From: Pseudomonas typographi
Lineage (GTDB): Bacteria; Pseudomonadota; Gammaproteobacteria; Pseudomonadales; Pseudomonadaceae
Reading direction: 5' to 3'
Assembly (NCBI RefSeq): GCF_014694385.1
Contig: NZ_JAAOCA010000010.1
Coordinates: 99,787 to 163,786 of the forward strand
DNA: 64,000 nt
Under the pieces are notes generated by a model. That model saw nothing but the letters and a program-made list of their open reading frames with translations, was not told the DNA's origin and made no database searches. Positions within the stretch are counted from its first letter, which is position 1. The number at the start of each line of letters is the position of its first letter. The position numbers and the translations under genes are program-made. Below, one piece after another: positions 42,441-52,030 of the stretch.

Positions 42441-42600
42441 AGGGTTTAGCCCTCATTGTTGACTGAATGTCCCGTCGGCCTCCGGGAGGCCGGGCAGAAT
42501 CGTTCTACCGGTGATACAGGGCCCACTGCCGGCGTCGCGGGCCACATAGCGCCCCTTGATGGCAGCGCTAGGGCCAAGTTCTAAACAATGGTTGCTGCCG
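42441..42600 (-). ncRNA. rmf leader, possible rmf RNA motif
   Basis: The 5' region of rmf has a 7-base-pair hairpin with CGG loop (CGGCCTC/GAGGCCG, 42476-42492) about 35 bases upstream of the start, and GC-rich segments further upstream. A structured element upstream of rmf in Pseudomonas is described as the rmf RNA motif (Rfam). I cannot run a covariance search, so the match is by location and the hairpin only. Its limits are approximate. Confidence 0.45.
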
Positions 42601-42640
42601 TGGGAATGATCGTTTTGTCATAACCCAGTCCTAGTTAGCA

Positions 42641-42919
42641 TGAAGCACCATAAGTAAAAGTGTGTTTCAGAGGTTGCAAAAGCTGTAATGCCTTGGTGCC
42701 GGGCGCTGTATTGCGGTTGCAAGCCATTCGCTATTGCGTCGGCCGGCGGAGGTGCCGGGCCAGAATATCGACGAAGGGTCGCAGGTTTTTTACCGTTGCG
42801 GCCAGTTCGCTGCCTACCTTGCGTAGGTGGCATGGCACCTGATGTGCCACCGTGGCGCTGCGGGAACAGCACCAGTAACCCGGGCCGGCGCATGCCGTGC
42901 GGCCCCGAGAGGTCACCCG
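42641..42919. other. Intergenic stretch between rmf leader and rlmKL
   Basis: No convincing gene on the plus strand. A stem of 7 pairs (GGTGGCA/TGCCACC) is at 42826-42851 and a smaller one (CCTAC/GTAGG) at 42813-42827. On the minus strand a frame ending at 42731 carries LRPFVDILARHLRR, reminiscent of the C-terminal helix of LysR regulators, with YPQRH-like LVLFPQRHGG in another frame slightly upstream. This could be a frameshifted LysR 3' remnant, but the evidence is thin. The rlmKL promoter must also be here. Confidence 0.3.
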
Positions 42920-45139
42920 ATGTCCGAAATGCATGAGCTGTTTTTAACCTGCCCCAAAGGCTTGGAAGGCTTGCTCGCCGATGAGGCCGGCGTGCTGGGC
43001 CTGGCCGAGGTGCGCCAATCGACCTCGGCGATTCGTGGCCGAGCCAGCCTGGAAACCGCCTACCGCTTGTGCCTATGGTCGCGCCTGGCCAACCGGGTGC
43101 TGCTGGTGGTGTCGCGGTTCGCCATGGGCAACGCCGATGAACTCTACCAAGGGGTGCATGCCGTTGACTGGGCCGACCATCTGGCACCGAGCGGCACCCT
43201 GGCGGTGGAATTCAGCGGGCACGGTTCGGGCATCGATAACACTCATTTCGGTGCCTTGAAGGTCAAGGATGCCATCGTCGACCGCCTACGCAGCGCCAGC
43301 GGCGAGCGCCCCAGCATCGACAAACTCAACCCCGACCTGCGCGTGCACCTGCGCCTGGACCGTGGCCAGGCGGTGCTATCGCTCGACCTTTCCGGGCACA
43401 GCCTGCACCAGCGTGGTTACCGCCTGCAGCAAGGCGCCGCGCCGCTCAAGGAAAACCTCGCCGCGGCGATCCTGGTCCGCGCCGGCTGGCCGCGGATCGC
43501 CGCCGAAGGCGGGGCGCTGGCCGACCCCATGTGCGGTGTGGGCACCTTTTTGATCGAGGCGGCAATGATGGCCGCCGACATTGCGCCGAACCTGGCCCGT
43601 GAGCGCTGGGGCTTCAGCGCCTGGCTGGGCCATGTGCCGGCCTTGTGGCGCAAGCTGCACAGTGAGGCGCAGCAGCGCGCCGAGGCCGGCTTAACGCGGC
43701 CGCCGTTGTGGATTCGCGGCTACGAGGCCGACCCGCGGCTGATCCAACCGGCACGCAATAACATCGAGCGCGCGGGCCTCAGTGCCTGGGTCAAGGTGTA
43801 CCAGGGTGAGGTGGCCACTTTTGAACCGCGCCCGGACCAAAACCAGAAAGGCCTGGTGGTGTGCAACCCCCCCTATGGCCAGCGCCTGGGTGACGAGGCC
43901 AGCTTGCTGTACCTCTACCAAAACCTGGGTGAGCGCTTGCGCCAAGGCTGCCTGAACTGGCAAGCCGCCGTGTTCACCGCGGCGCCGGACTTGGGTAAAC
44001 GCATGGGCATCCGCAGCCATAAGCAGTACGCCTTCTGGAACGGCGCACTGGCCTGCAAGCTGTTGCTGATCGACGTGGTGCCCACACAGTTCGTGACCGG
44101 CGAGCGCACCGAACGCAGCCATGCCCATGAGCACAGCGACACCGGCCAGGGCACCGCTGGCGAGCACCCGCCGGCCCCAGCACCGGCAGCCCCCGCGCGG
44201 TTGTCCGAGGGCGGGCAGATGTTCTACAACCGCTTGCAGAAGAACCACCGGCAGTTGGCCAAATGGGCACGCCGCGAGCAGGTGGAATGTTACCGGGTGT
44301 ACGACGCCGATATGCCCGAATACGCGGTCGCCGTCGACCTGTACCGCTACTGGGTTCATGTGCAGGAATACGCAGCGCCCCGTTCGATTGACCCAGAAAA
44401 AGCCCAGGCGCGGCTGTTCGATGCCTTGGCGGCGATTCCCCAGGCACTGGGGGTAGACCCGCGCCATGTGGTGGTCAAGCGGCGAGAGCGCCAGGGCGGC
44501 ACCCGCCAGTACGAGCGCCAGGGGCGCGAGGGGCGGTTCTTGGAGGTCAGTGAGGGCGGTGTGCGCTTGCTGGTGAACCTGGGCGATTACCTCGACACCG
44601 GGCTGTTCCTCGACCATCGGCCGCTGCGCCTGCGCTTGCAACAAGAAGCGGCCGGCAAGCGTTTTCTCAACCTGTTTTGCTACACCGGCACGGCGACCGT
44701 GCACGCCGCCAAGGGCGGCGCGCGCAGCAGCACCAGCGTTGACCTGTCGCATACGTACCTGGATTGGGCGCGGCGTAACCTATCGCTCAACGGGTTTTCC
44801 GACAAACACCGGCTTGAGCAGGGCGATGGGCTGGCCTGGCTGGAAGAAAACCGCGAAACGTTCGACCTGATTTTTGTCGACCCGCCGACATTTTCCAATT
44901 CCAAACGCATGGAAGGGGTGTTCGACGTGCAACGCGACCATGTTCGGTTGATCGACCTGGCCATGGCGCGCTTGGCTGAAGGTGGTGTGCTGTATTTCTC
45001 GAACAATTTCAGGCGCTTCGTGCTCGATGCCTCGCTGCTGCAGCGTTACCAGGTCGAAGAAATCAGCGCCAGTACCCGGCCAATGGACTTCGCCCGTAAC
45101 GATAAGATCCACCGCGCTTGGCGCATCACGGCCCGTTGA
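42920..45139 (+). CDS. rlmKL: Bifunctional 23S rRNA methyltransferase RlmKL
   Basis: A 739-residue fusion that methylates 23S rRNA: the N-terminal half (RlmL) makes m2G2445 and the C-terminal half (RlmK) makes m7G2069. Visible are the N-terminal FLTCPKGLEGLLADEAG, a THUMP domain (residues ~45-155), the SAM loop DPMCGVGTFLIEAAMMA with the N2-methylase motif NPPYGQRLGDE, and in the second half FLNLFCYTGTATVHAAKGG and VDPPTFSNSKRMEG. Length fits Pseudomonas members (E. coli 702). A gap-filling linker near residue 395-430 (SHAHEHSDTGQGTAGEHPP) is more variable. The start at 42920 has AGAGG upstream; a longer in-frame start is discounted. Confidence 0.96.
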   Translation: MSEMHELFLTCPKGLEGLLADEAGVLGLAEVRQSTSAIRGRASLETAYRLCLWSRLANRVLLVVSRFAMGNADELYQGVHAVDWADHLAPSGTLAVEFSGHGSGIDNTHFGALKVKDAIVDRLRSASGERPSIDKLNPDLRVHLRLDRGQAVLSLDLSGHSLHQRGYRLQQGAAPLKENLAAAILVRAGWPRIAAEGGALADPMCGVGTFLIEAAMMAADIAPNLARERWGFSAWLGHVPALWRKLHSEAQQRAEAGLTRPPLWIRGYEADPRLIQPARNNIERAGLSAWVKVYQGEVATFEPRPDQNQKGLVVCNPPYGQRLGDEASLLYLYQNLGERLRQGCLNWQAAVFTAAPDLGKRMGIRSHKQYAFWNGALACKLLLIDVVPTQFVTGERTERSHAHEHSDTGQGTAGEHPPAPAPAAPARLSEGGQMFYNRLQKNHRQLAKWARREQVECYRVYDADMPEYAVAVDLYRYWVHVQEYAAPRSIDPEKAQARLFDALAAIPQALGVDPRHVVVKRRERQGGTRQYERQGREGRFLEVSEGGVRLLVNLGDYLDTGLFLDHRPLRLRLQQEAAGKRFLNLFCYTGTATVHAAKGGARSSTSVDLSHTYLDWARRNLSLNGFSDKHRLEQGDGLAWLEENRETFDLIFVDPPTFSNSKRMEGVFDVQRDHVRLIDLAMARLAEGGVLYFSNNFRRFVLDASLLQRYQVEEISASTRPMDFARNDKIHRAWRITAR

Positions 45140-45267
45140 CCGCCCGCGCCACCTGGCCTTTTGTCTGAGGCCTGGCGCGGCAGGCTGTTCAAGCTAATGG
45201 CGAATAGCTATAACAGAGCGCGTGGCCAGCGTGCTTCTACGCACGCCGATATCGTTGGGTAATACCT

Positions 45268-47667
45268 ATGGGGTTGGCCGCGCGCCCGAAAATTCTTGGT
45301 TTGATCAGTGAGGGGGCCTCGGCCTGGCTGGTGGCCTGTGTGGGGTTGGCCTGTGGTGCCTTGGTCACCGCCAGCCTTACGCTGGGCTTGCAACGGCTGG
45401 CTGAACAGCAACTGCGCCAGCGTTTCGAATTGCTCGCCAGCGAGCGCTACAGCCGGCTTTACGAGCGGTTCGCCGAACAGCTCCAGTGCCTGGACACCCT
45501 GCGGCGTTATTTCGCTTATTCCGAGGGCGTGACGCGCAGCGCATTCAACGGCTTTGCCGCGCCTCTGCTGCAGCGTACCCAGAGCTATAGCTGGTTGCCG
45601 CGTGTCAGCGACGCCGAGCGCGCCGCTTTCGAGCAATATGCCCAGGCCAGCGGGGCGCCAGGGTATGTGATTCGCGAGCGGGTCGGCGAGCAATGGGTGC
45701 CGGCGGCACACCGGCCGGAATATTACCCGGTGTTGTACATCCGCGCCCATAGCCATTTGCAATTGCCGCTGGGCTTCGATTCGCTCAGCGAGCCCCTGCC
45801 CGGCGTGACGTTGCGCAAGGCGTTGGCCCAGGGCCGGTTGGCCGGTTCTGCCCCGTTGGAGCTGATCGGCGTCGACCCCGGGTTTTCCCGTGGCATGTTG
45901 TTGGCGGCCCCTGTGTACGGCTATGCAGAGGAGGCCGGGCGGGCGGGACAGGTGCCGTTGGGTTTCCTGACGGCCGCGATCAGCATTCGCCAGTTGATGA
46001 CCGATGGTTTACCCAAGCCCGGCGAAGACAACCTGCGCGTGGCGATAAGCGATGTCACCGACCCGGCAGGGCCCATCCCATTCTATGGCGCGGTGGAGCC
46101 GCCGCCGGAGCATGCCTTGCGCGACTTGCGCCCGCTGCACCTGGCCGACCGCGTGTACGAACTGCAAACCTTGCCCAGCGAGGTGTTCCTGCGGGCCAAC
46201 CGCAGTTCACTAGTGCCGGTGGTGGCGTTGCTGGGCAGCACCCTTAGCTTGCTGCTGGCCGGGTTGCTTTACAACTTGGTTAGCCAGCGCCAGCGCGCGC
46301 TGCAACTGGTGGCGCGCCGTACCTTGGAGCTCAGTGCCAGCGAACAGCGCTTGCGCAATACCCATGGGCAACTGCGCAGCGTACTCGACGCGGCCACCGA
46401 AGTGGCGATCATTGCCACCGACCTGGGCGGCCTGATCACCACCTTCAACGCCGGTGCCGAGCGCATGCTTGGCTACCACAGCGAGCAAGTGATCGGGCGG
46501 CTGAACCTGGGCGACCTGCACGTGCACCATGAACTGCGCGAGCGCGTGCGGCAGCGGGCCGAGCAACTGGGCGAGGTGATCCCGCCCAGCCGCGCGATGC
46601 TCGCCGACAGCCTTGCAGGTGGGCAGCCTCACGCCCAGCAGTGGAGCCTGGTGCGGCGCAACGGCACGCGTTTGACGGTGAACATGCTGGTCACCGCCGT
46701 GCGCGATGGCAACGGTAATGCGGTCGGCCACCTGGCGGTGTGTATCGATATCACCGAAAGCCGGCGTGTGCACGAAGCCCTGGCAGCCCGCGACCGCTTG
46801 CTGGAAAAACTCAGCGCCGAGGTGCCCGGCGGTATCTATCAGTTCCGTTTGCGGGCTGATGGGCGCAGCGCGTTTACCTATGCGAGCCGCGGAATGCTGG
46901 ATATCTACGAGCTACCGCTGACCCAACTGCTGGCCGATGCCGACCCGGTGTTCGAACGCATTCACCCCGATGACCTGGAAGGGGTGCGTGCCGCGATCCG
47001 GGCCTCGGCTATCGAACTGCGGCGCTGGCGCCAAGAGTACCGTGTATGCCTGCCCCGGCAGGGCCTGCGCTGGGTACGTGGCGAAGCCACGCCCGAGTCG
47101 GTGGCCGATGGCGCCGTGGTATGGCATGGCTACTTGAGCGACATCACCGACCTGAAACGGGTCGAGGAAGAACTGCGCGCGTTGTCCGTGACCGATGCCC
47201 TGACCGGCATCTACAACCGGCGTTACTTCCAAGAGCGGCTCACCACTGAGCTTGCCCGCGCCGAGCGTGACCAACTGCCGCTGGCGGTGATCATGCTCGA
47301 CATCGACTATTTCAAGCGCATCAATGACCAACTGGGCCACGCCATGGGCGATACGGTACTGCAGGCGCTGTGCCGGCGCATCGGCCAGCGGCTGCGGCGT
47401 ACCGACGTGTTTTGCCGCCTGGGTGGTGAGGAATTCATGATCCTCTGCCCAGGCAGCGACACCACCCAGGCGTTGAAGCTCGCCGAGGAACTGCTGCAAG
47501 CGCTGCGCGAACAGCCGGTGGAAGGGTTGGGCGTGGTCACCGCCAGCTTCGGCGTGGCCGCCTGGCGTGCGGGCGAAGGGGCCGACGCCTTGCTGCTGCG
47601 GGCCGACGCCGGAGTGTACGCGGCCAAGCAGGCCGGGCGAAACCGGGTACAGCCGGAGTTGCCATAA
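45268..47667 (+). CDS. CHASE-PAS-PAS-GGDEF diguanylate cyclase
   Basis: A 799-residue membrane c-di-GMP synthase. A first helix at ~14-38 and a second at ~313-333 enclose a periplasmic CHASE domain (residues ~65-230, YSRLYERFAEQLQCLDTLRRYF, FSWLPRVSDAERAAFE-like, LGFDSLSEP). Two PAS domains follow (~372-495 and ~510-630), then GGDEF. The active site is RLGGEEFMIL, and the inhibitory I-site RRTD lies five residues before it, as for feedback-controlled cyclases. SVTDALTGIYNRRYF is complete. No EAL domain. Its product would promote biofilm formation, consistent with the adhesin cluster at 55816-64000, though no direct link is visible. Confidence 0.93.
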   Translation: MGLAARPKILGLISEGASAWLVACVGLACGALVTASLTLGLQRLAEQQLRQRFELLASERYSRLYERFAEQLQCLDTLRRYFAYSEGVTRSAFNGFAAPLLQRTQSYSWLPRVSDAERAAFEQYAQASGAPGYVIRERVGEQWVPAAHRPEYYPVLYIRAHSHLQLPLGFDSLSEPLPGVTLRKALAQGRLAGSAPLELIGVDPGFSRGMLLAAPVYGYAEEAGRAGQVPLGFLTAAISIRQLMTDGLPKPGEDNLRVAISDVTDPAGPIPFYGAVEPPPEHALRDLRPLHLADRVYELQTLPSEVFLRANRSSLVPVVALLGSTLSLLLAGLLYNLVSQRQRALQLVARRTLELSASEQRLRNTHGQLRSVLDAATEVAIIATDLGGLITTFNAGAERMLGYHSEQVIGRLNLGDLHVHHELRERVRQRAEQLGEVIPPSRAMLADSLAGGQPHAQQWSLVRRNGTRLTVNMLVTAVRDGNGNAVGHLAVCIDITESRRVHEALAARDRLLEKLSAEVPGGIYQFRLRADGRSAFTYASRGMLDIYELPLTQLLADADPVFERIHPDDLEGVRAAIRASAIELRRWRQEYRVCLPRQGLRWVRGEATPESVADGAVVWHGYLSDITDLKRVEEELRALSVTDALTGIYNRRYFQERLTTELARAERDQLPLAVIMLDIDYFKRINDQLGHAMGDTVLQALCRRIGQRLRRTDVFCRLGGEEFMILCPGSDTTQALKLAEELLQALREQPVEGLGVVTASFGVAAWRAGEGADALLLRADAGVYAAKQAGRNRVQPELP

Positions 47668-47712
47668 CGCCACGGCCGGGCCGCTCGCGGCCTTACGCGC
47701 CGGCCACCGCAT

Positions 47713-48510
47713 TTATCGATGCGTGGCCATCCAGATCAGCAACCCCGCCTGGAACACGGCGAACGCAATCAGGCACACGATGGTAAAACGCAGGCTACCG
47801 TCTTCGCGGCGGTATTTGGCGATGTGTTCGTCGCGCTTGCGTAAGGTGTTTTCCAACTCCTGGATATGCTGGTCGCCCGCTTGCAGCAAGGTGGCCGCGT
47901 CGAGGATGTCCACCGGCTGGACTTTCTCGGTGTTCCACTGGGGCAGCAGTTGGTTCACCTTAAGCTCGCGATAGCGGCCTTTGAGGTGCTGTGGGTCGGC
48001 GTATTCCACATCGAAGCCGTGCACGCGCAGCACGTGGTCGCGGCGCAGGCGGGTGTTTTCGACGATAGCGTCGCGGTTGGGCAGTTCCTGGCCCTCGATC
48101 CGATAGTGCGGCCAGCGTTTTTGCAACCAGCCGGCGGCTTGGGCAAGCAGGTAGCGGCCCAGGCCCCGGTTGGCCGGTTCCATGTTCAGGGTGGCCGGTT
48201 CGCTCCAAGCCACTTGTTGTTCGTGGTCTACCCACACATCCAGGCGGTTCTGCTCTTTGCGCACGTGCTGGCCTGGCACTTGCACCTCCATGCGCAACAG
48301 GCTGTATTGCGGCCCGTGGCGCTCGGCATGGGCGGCCTGCATGAAACGCAGCGGCCGCGGCCCACTGATGCGGTCGCTGGGCAGGGCAAGCAGGCGCAGC
48401 AGTTGGAAGTGTTCGGGCAGCACATCGCCCCATGGCAGCACCCGGCCCGGCGCCGGTTCGGCAGCGGGGCTTTCTGTGGCTGGGGCTTTATCTACAGGGG
48501 TGTCGGTCAT
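47713..48510 (-). CDS. Hypothetical protein, C-terminal membrane anchor
   Basis: A 265-residue protein of Pseudomonas, function unknown. The start is set at 48510 (MTDTPVDKAPATES) because AGGA lies at -9; an in-frame start at 48642 would overlap the REP-like block. Residues ~1-25 are acidic and low-complexity. A central domain contains QYSLLRMEVQVPGQHVRKEQNRLDVWVDHEQQ and LGRYLLAQAAGWLQKRWPHYRI. A coiled region QHIQELENTLRKRDEHIAKYRRED is followed by one hydrophobic helix near the C-terminus, so it is likely tail-anchored. Convergent with the cyclase gene across 45 bases with a GC-rich hairpin (47679-47692). Confidence 0.75.
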   Translation of the reverse strand: MTDTPVDKAPATESPAAEPAPGRVLPWGDVLPEHFQLLRLLALPSDRISGPRPLRFMQAAHAERHGPQYSLLRMEVQVPGQHVRKEQNRLDVWVDHEQQVAWSEPATLNMEPANRGLGRYLLAQAAGWLQKRWPHYRIEGQELPNRDAIVENTRLRRDHVLRVHGFDVEYADPQHLKGRYRELKVNQLLPQWNTEKVQPVDILDAATLLQAGDQHIQELENTLRKRDEHIAKYRREDGSLRFTIVCLIAFAVFQAGLLIWMATHR

Positions 48511-48615
48511 CGCGGCGTCCTCATCACTGGAGGATGTATCGGCCGTTGTTACAAAACCTGTAGTCACTGAGGGCGCTTCAGCGGTTCGCCCACGCGGCGA
48601 CGCGTGAATATCGTC

Positions 48616-48641
48616 GCGCGGCAACGCTGCCCGGCAGCACA
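48616..48641. repeat. REP-like block, copy 2
   Basis: 25 of 26 bases identical to 5196-5221 (core GCGCGGCAACGC then GCCCGGCAGCACA). It lies in the intergenic space between the hypothetical gene (start 48510) and the hydrolase gene (end 48686), a site typical for REP elements. The second arm seen at copy 1 is not obvious here. Confidence 0.5.
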
Positions 48642-48685
48642 AAGGGCACCGTCAAAAGGGTGCAGTCAATTGCCGAAGCACCCCA

Positions 48686-49642
48686 TCAAGTGTGGGCCTT
48701 GATAAACGCCACCACACTGGCAGGCAATTCACCGGCCAGGGGCAGGTCTGGCTGGTTGTATGAGGCCAATTGGGCTTTGAGGTCCATCGGTACGATGCGC
48801 AACACGTGGTTCATGCCCGCGATCAACTGCAGTTGCGCATCGGGCTTGGCTGCGCTCAAGGCGCGGGCATCGGCCACGCTCACCTGGATGTCGTTGCGCC
48901 CTTGAACGATCAACGCCGGCATGCGCAAAGCGGCGAAGGCGCGGGCGGGGTCTTGGTGGAACAGGGAAATCAAATAGGGTTGCACGCTGGGCCGGAACAC
49001 CACCTGCAGCGGCTCTGGCACATCAGAGGCCTGGCGCCCAGCCTTGAGCGCTTCGATCAACGCCAGGCTGCGGGCGAATAGCGGCGGTGGCAGGCGCTCG
49101 CGTAATTGCTCGGTGAGTACCTGGTCGATCGGCCGCCCGCTGCCCGCCACGCTGACCACCGCCTGGGCCGGTATTTGCGGGGCGGCTAGGCTGGCGATCA
49201 GCGCCCCCTCGCTGTGGCCGAGCAGTACCAGGGGGCCGAAGCGGGGGTCGGCCTTGAGCCGCTGCGCCCACGCCACGGCGTCGGCCACGTAGCCCTCCAC
49301 GCTCAGTTGGCGTTCGTCGGGTGCCAGCGGGCGGCCGCTGGCCACCCCGCGTTTGTCGTAGCGCACGCTGGCGATGCCTTGGCGGGCCAGGGCCCAGGCC
49401 AGGCGCTTGAGGCTGTCGGTGCGCCCACCGTCGGTATTGTTGCCGTCGCGGTCGGTGGGCCCGGAGCCCGCCAGTATCAACACCACCGGCACGGGCTGGC
49501 CGGTTTGTGGCAGCAGCAAGGTGCCGTGCAGCGCCCCGCCGGGCACGTCGAGGTCGATGGGGTGTTGCAGAATGGGCGTGGGGGCTGCCTGGGCAGAGCA
49601 GCACAGGCACAGCAGCAGTGAGGCGATCAGGCGTAACATCAT
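48686..49642 (-). CDS. Secreted alpha/beta hydrolase
   Basis: A 318-residue protein with a signal peptide ([19 protein letters not shown]). Core motifs are [17 protein letters not shown] (the oxyanion region), [12 protein letters not shown], the nucleophile elbow [14 protein letters not shown] with Ser, and a C-terminal Asp and His near [15 protein letters not shown] and [14 protein letters not shown]. This resembles the serine aminopeptidase-like/BD-FAE-type family of periplasmic hydrolases. The start at 49642 gives the signal peptide directly; a longer in-frame start at 49708 would place it internally. Substrate unknown. The stop is ~175 bases before the hypothetical gene. Confidence 0.88.
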   Translation of the reverse strand: MMLRLIASLLLCLCCSAQAAPTPILQHPIDLDVPGGALHGTLLLPQTGQPVPVVLILAGSGPTDRDGNNTDGGRTDSLKRLAWALARQGIASVRYDKRGVASGRPLAPDERQLSVEGYVADAVAWAQRLKADPRFGPLVLLGHSEGALIASLAAPQIPAQAVVSVAGSGRPIDQVLTEQLRERLPPPLFARSLALIEALKAGRQASDVPEPLQVVFRPSVQPYLISLFHQDPARAFAALRMPALIVQGRNDIQVSVADARALSAAKPDAQLQLIAGMNHVLRIVPMDLKAQLASYNQPDLPLAGELPASVVAFIKAHT

Positions 49643-49679
49643 TGGGCCATGGCAGCGGGTTAGCGGTTGGACTGGGCAC

Positions 49680-49718
49680 GCCGGCGATGGTTCGCCGGCG
49701 CGCAACAATCTGTATACT
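49680..49718 (+). promoter_or_regulatory. Candidate aroC promoter with inverted repeat
   Basis: TATACT at 49713-49718, 45 bases before the aroC start, with a weak TTCGCC at 49691-49696 as -35. The latter overlaps an inverted repeat GCCGGCG/CGCCGGC (49680-49699, loop ATGGTT). The hairpin may be a regulator site or the leader of the divergent hydrolase gene. Confidence 0.4.
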
Positions 49719-49763
49719 AACCGACCGTTTTACCCAGGCAGTCTGATTTCGCGGAGCGCTCGC

Positions 49764-50855
49764 ATGTCCGGTAATACCTTTGGCAAGCTGTTCACCGTCA
49801 CCACCGCCGGCGAAAGCCATGGCCCGGCGCTGGTCGCCATCGTGGACGGTTGCCCGCCGGGCCTTGAGCTGTCGCTGCGAGACCTGCAACGCGACCTCGA
49901 CCGGCGCAAGCCCGGTACCAGCCGCCACACCACCCAGCGCCAAGAAGCCGACGAAGTCGAAATCCTCTCCGGGGTGTTCGAGGGGCGCACCACCGGCACC
50001 CCGATCGGCCTGCTGGTGCGCAACACCGACCAGAAGTCCAAGGACTATTCCGCCATCAAAGATGTGTTTCGCCCCGCCCATGCCGATTACACCTATCACC
50101 ATAAGTACGGCGTGCGCGACTACCGCGGCGGCGGCCGCAGCTCTGCGCGCGAAACCGCCATGCGCGTGGCGGCTGGCGCCATCGCCAAGAAGTACCTGGC
50201 AACCCTGGGCATTCAGGTGCGCGGCTACATGAGCCAACTTGGGCCTATCGCCATACCGTTCAAAAGCTGGGAGGCGGTGGAGCAGAATGCGTTCTTCAGC
50301 CCAGACCCGGCCAAGGTGCCCGAGCTTGAGGCGTACATGGACCAACTGCGGCGTGACCAGGATTCGGTCGGCGCGAAGATTACCGTGGTCGCCGAAGGGG
50401 TGATGCCAGGCCTGGGTGAGCCGATCTTCGACCGCCTCGACGCCGAATTGGCCCATGCCCTGATGAGCATCAATGCGGTCAAGGGCGTGGAGATCGGTGC
50501 CGGTTTCGCCAGCATTGCCCAGCGCGGCAGCGAGCACCGTGACCCGCTGACCCCCGAGGGCTTCGCCAGCAACAATGCCGGCGGCATTCTAGGCGGTATC
50601 TCCTCCGGCCAGCCGATCGTTGCCCACCTGGCGCTCAAGCCTACCTCCAGCATCACGGTGCCGGGCGCCAGCGTCGACGTGAACGGCCAGGCGGTGGATA
50701 TGGTGACCAAGGGCCGCCACGACCCCTGCGTGGGTATCCGTGCTACCCCCATCGCCGAGGCGATGATGGCCATTGTGCTGCTCGACCACCTGCTGCGCCA
50801 CCGCGGGCAGAACGCTGGGGTACAGGTGAGCACGCCGGTATTGGGCCAGCGTTGA
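49764..50855 (+). CDS. aroC: Chorismate synthase
   Basis: Last common step of aromatic amino acid synthesis: EPSP to chorismate, using reduced FMN. The 363-residue protein has the full motif set: [48 protein letters not shown] and [21 protein letters not shown], and the C-terminal [21 protein letters not shown]. The start at 49764 ([10 protein letters not shown]) matches homologues, and GGAG lies upstream. It overlaps the MFS gene by four bases (TTGA), so both are co-translated. Confidence 0.98.
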   Translation: MSGNTFGKLFTVTTAGESHGPALVAIVDGCPPGLELSLRDLQRDLDRRKPGTSRHTTQRQEADEVEILSGVFEGRTTGTPIGLLVRNTDQKSKDYSAIKDVFRPAHADYTYHHKYGVRDYRGGGRSSARETAMRVAAGAIAKKYLATLGIQVRGYMSQLGPIAIPFKSWEAVEQNAFFSPDPAKVPELEAYMDQLRRDQDSVGAKITVVAEGVMPGLGEPIFDRLDAELAHALMSINAVKGVEIGAGFASIAQRGSEHRDPLTPEGFASNNAGGILGGISSGQPIVAHLALKPTSSITVPGASVDVNGQAVDMVTKGRHDPCVGIRATPIAEAMMAIVLLDHLLRHRGQNAGVQVSTPVLGQR

Positions 50856-52030
50856 GGGGCCTGCCGCCCGCCGAGCAGCTTGGTGTGGTGGTGCCCTACT
50901 GGCGGCTGTCGGGGTTTTACTTTTTCTATTTCGCCCTGTTGGGGGCCACCGCGCCGTACCTGGCGGCCTGGTTCGCCCACCTGGGGTTTGCCAGTGCGCG
51001 CATTGGCGAGTTGGTGGCCATCCCGATGCTGATGCGCTGCGTGGCACCGCACCTATGGGGGTGGTTGGCCGACCGCAGCGGCCAGCCCCTGGCCATCGTG
51101 CGTTTGGGCACCTTGTGTACGCTGGCAGCGTTCAGCCTGATCTTCATCGACCATCGCTATGCCTGGCTGGCCTTGGTCATGGCACTGCACGCTTTTTTTT
51201 GGCATGCGGTGCTGCCGCAATTCGAAGCCATTACCCTGGCCCACTTGCGCGCGCAGCCGGCCCGTTACGGGCAGGTGCGGCTATGGGGCTCGGTGGGGTT
51301 CATCGCCGCGGTGGTCGCCCTGGGCCGCGCCTTCGAATGGGCCGGGCTCGATGCCTACCCCTACACCGTGGTGGCGATCATGGCGGGCATCTTGCTCGCC
51401 AGCCTGTGGGTACCGCCACCCCCACACCTGGCACCCACGGCCAACCTGGCCGAAGCAGGCTTCTGGCAACGCTTGCGGCGCAGGCCCGTGCTGGCGTTTT
51501 ATGGGTGCGTGGCGCTGATGCAGTTCAGCCACGGGCCTTATTACACTTTCCTAACCATCCACTTGGAGCAGTTAGGTTACAGCCGCGCCGCCATCGGCCT
51601 GTTGTGGGCGGTTGGGGTGGTGGCCGAGGTGCTGATGTTCATGGTTATGGGCCGTGTACTGGGGCGGTGGTCTGTACGGCGGGTGTTGGCGGCCAGTTTC
51701 GCCCTGGCAGCGCTGCGCTGGCTGCTGCTGGGCAGCGCTGCAGGGGTGTGGCCGGTGTTATTACTGGCGCAACTGCTGCACGCGGCGACCTTTGGCAGTT
51801 TTCATGCCGCGGCCATTGGGTTTGTGCAACGCACTTTTGGCCTGCACCACCAAGGCCAGGGCCAGGCGCTGTATGCGGCGTTGGCCGGCACTGGCGGTGC
51901 ATTGGGCGCACTGTACGCAGGCTACGCTTGGGCACCCCTGGGGCCGCTGGCCACCTTTGCCCTCGCCGGCGTGGCAGCGGGCGCGGCAGCGGTTATCATC
52001 GCCACTTTGATGAAAGAGGAAACCCCATGA
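50852..52030 (+). CDS. MFS transporter (HcaT/MFS_1-like)
   Basis: A 392-residue, 12-helix transporter of the MFS_1_like/HcaT group. It shows [54 protein letters not shown] (the A-like loop) and [11 protein letters not shown]. The ORF starts with TTG overlapping the aroC stop, but a GTG at 50885-50890 (VVPYWRLSG) is an equally good start. Substrate is unknown; HcaT is a phenylpropionate permease. The stop overlaps mtnB, so aroC-MFS-mtnB form an overlapping chain as in other pseudomonads. Confidence 0.88.
   Translation: MRGLPPAEQLGVVVPYWRLSGFYFFYFALLGATAPYLAAWFAHLGFASARIGELVAIPMLMRCVAPHLWGWLADRSGQPLAIVRLGTLCTLAAFSLIFIDHRYAWLALVMALHAFFWHAVLPQFEAITLAHLRAQPARYGQVRLWGSVGFIAAVVALGRAFEWAGLDAYPYTVVAIMAGILLASLWVPPPPHLAPTANLAEAGFWQRLRRRPVLAFYGCVALMQFSHGPYYTFLTIHLEQLGYSRAAIGLLWAVGVVAEVLMFMVMGRVLGRWSVRRVLAASFALAALRWLLLGSAAGVWPVLLLAQLLHAATFGSFHAAAIGFVQRTFGLHHQGQGQALYAALAGTGGALGALYAGYAWAPLGPLATFALAGVAAGAAAVIIATLMKEETP

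Noticed and set aside
42785..42790. T6 run at 42785-42790 as a terminator
   Set aside because: The preceding stem (CGAC/GTCG) has only four base pairs and no transcript is expected to end there.
43691..44752. 353-codon minus-strand frame opposite rlmKL
   Set aside because: Antisense shadow of a strongly supported gene; composition typical of mirrored high-GC coding sequence.
49023..50537. 504-codon minus-strand frame opposite aroC and the hydrolase
   Set aside because: Shadow of aroC and of the hydrolase; high-GC third-position bias opens the opposite frame. Low-complexity, no family motif.
51055..52026. Plus-strand frame upstream of mtnB inside the MFS gene
   Set aside because: A fortuitous extension of the mtnB frame; mtnB starts at 52027 with a good ribosome site.
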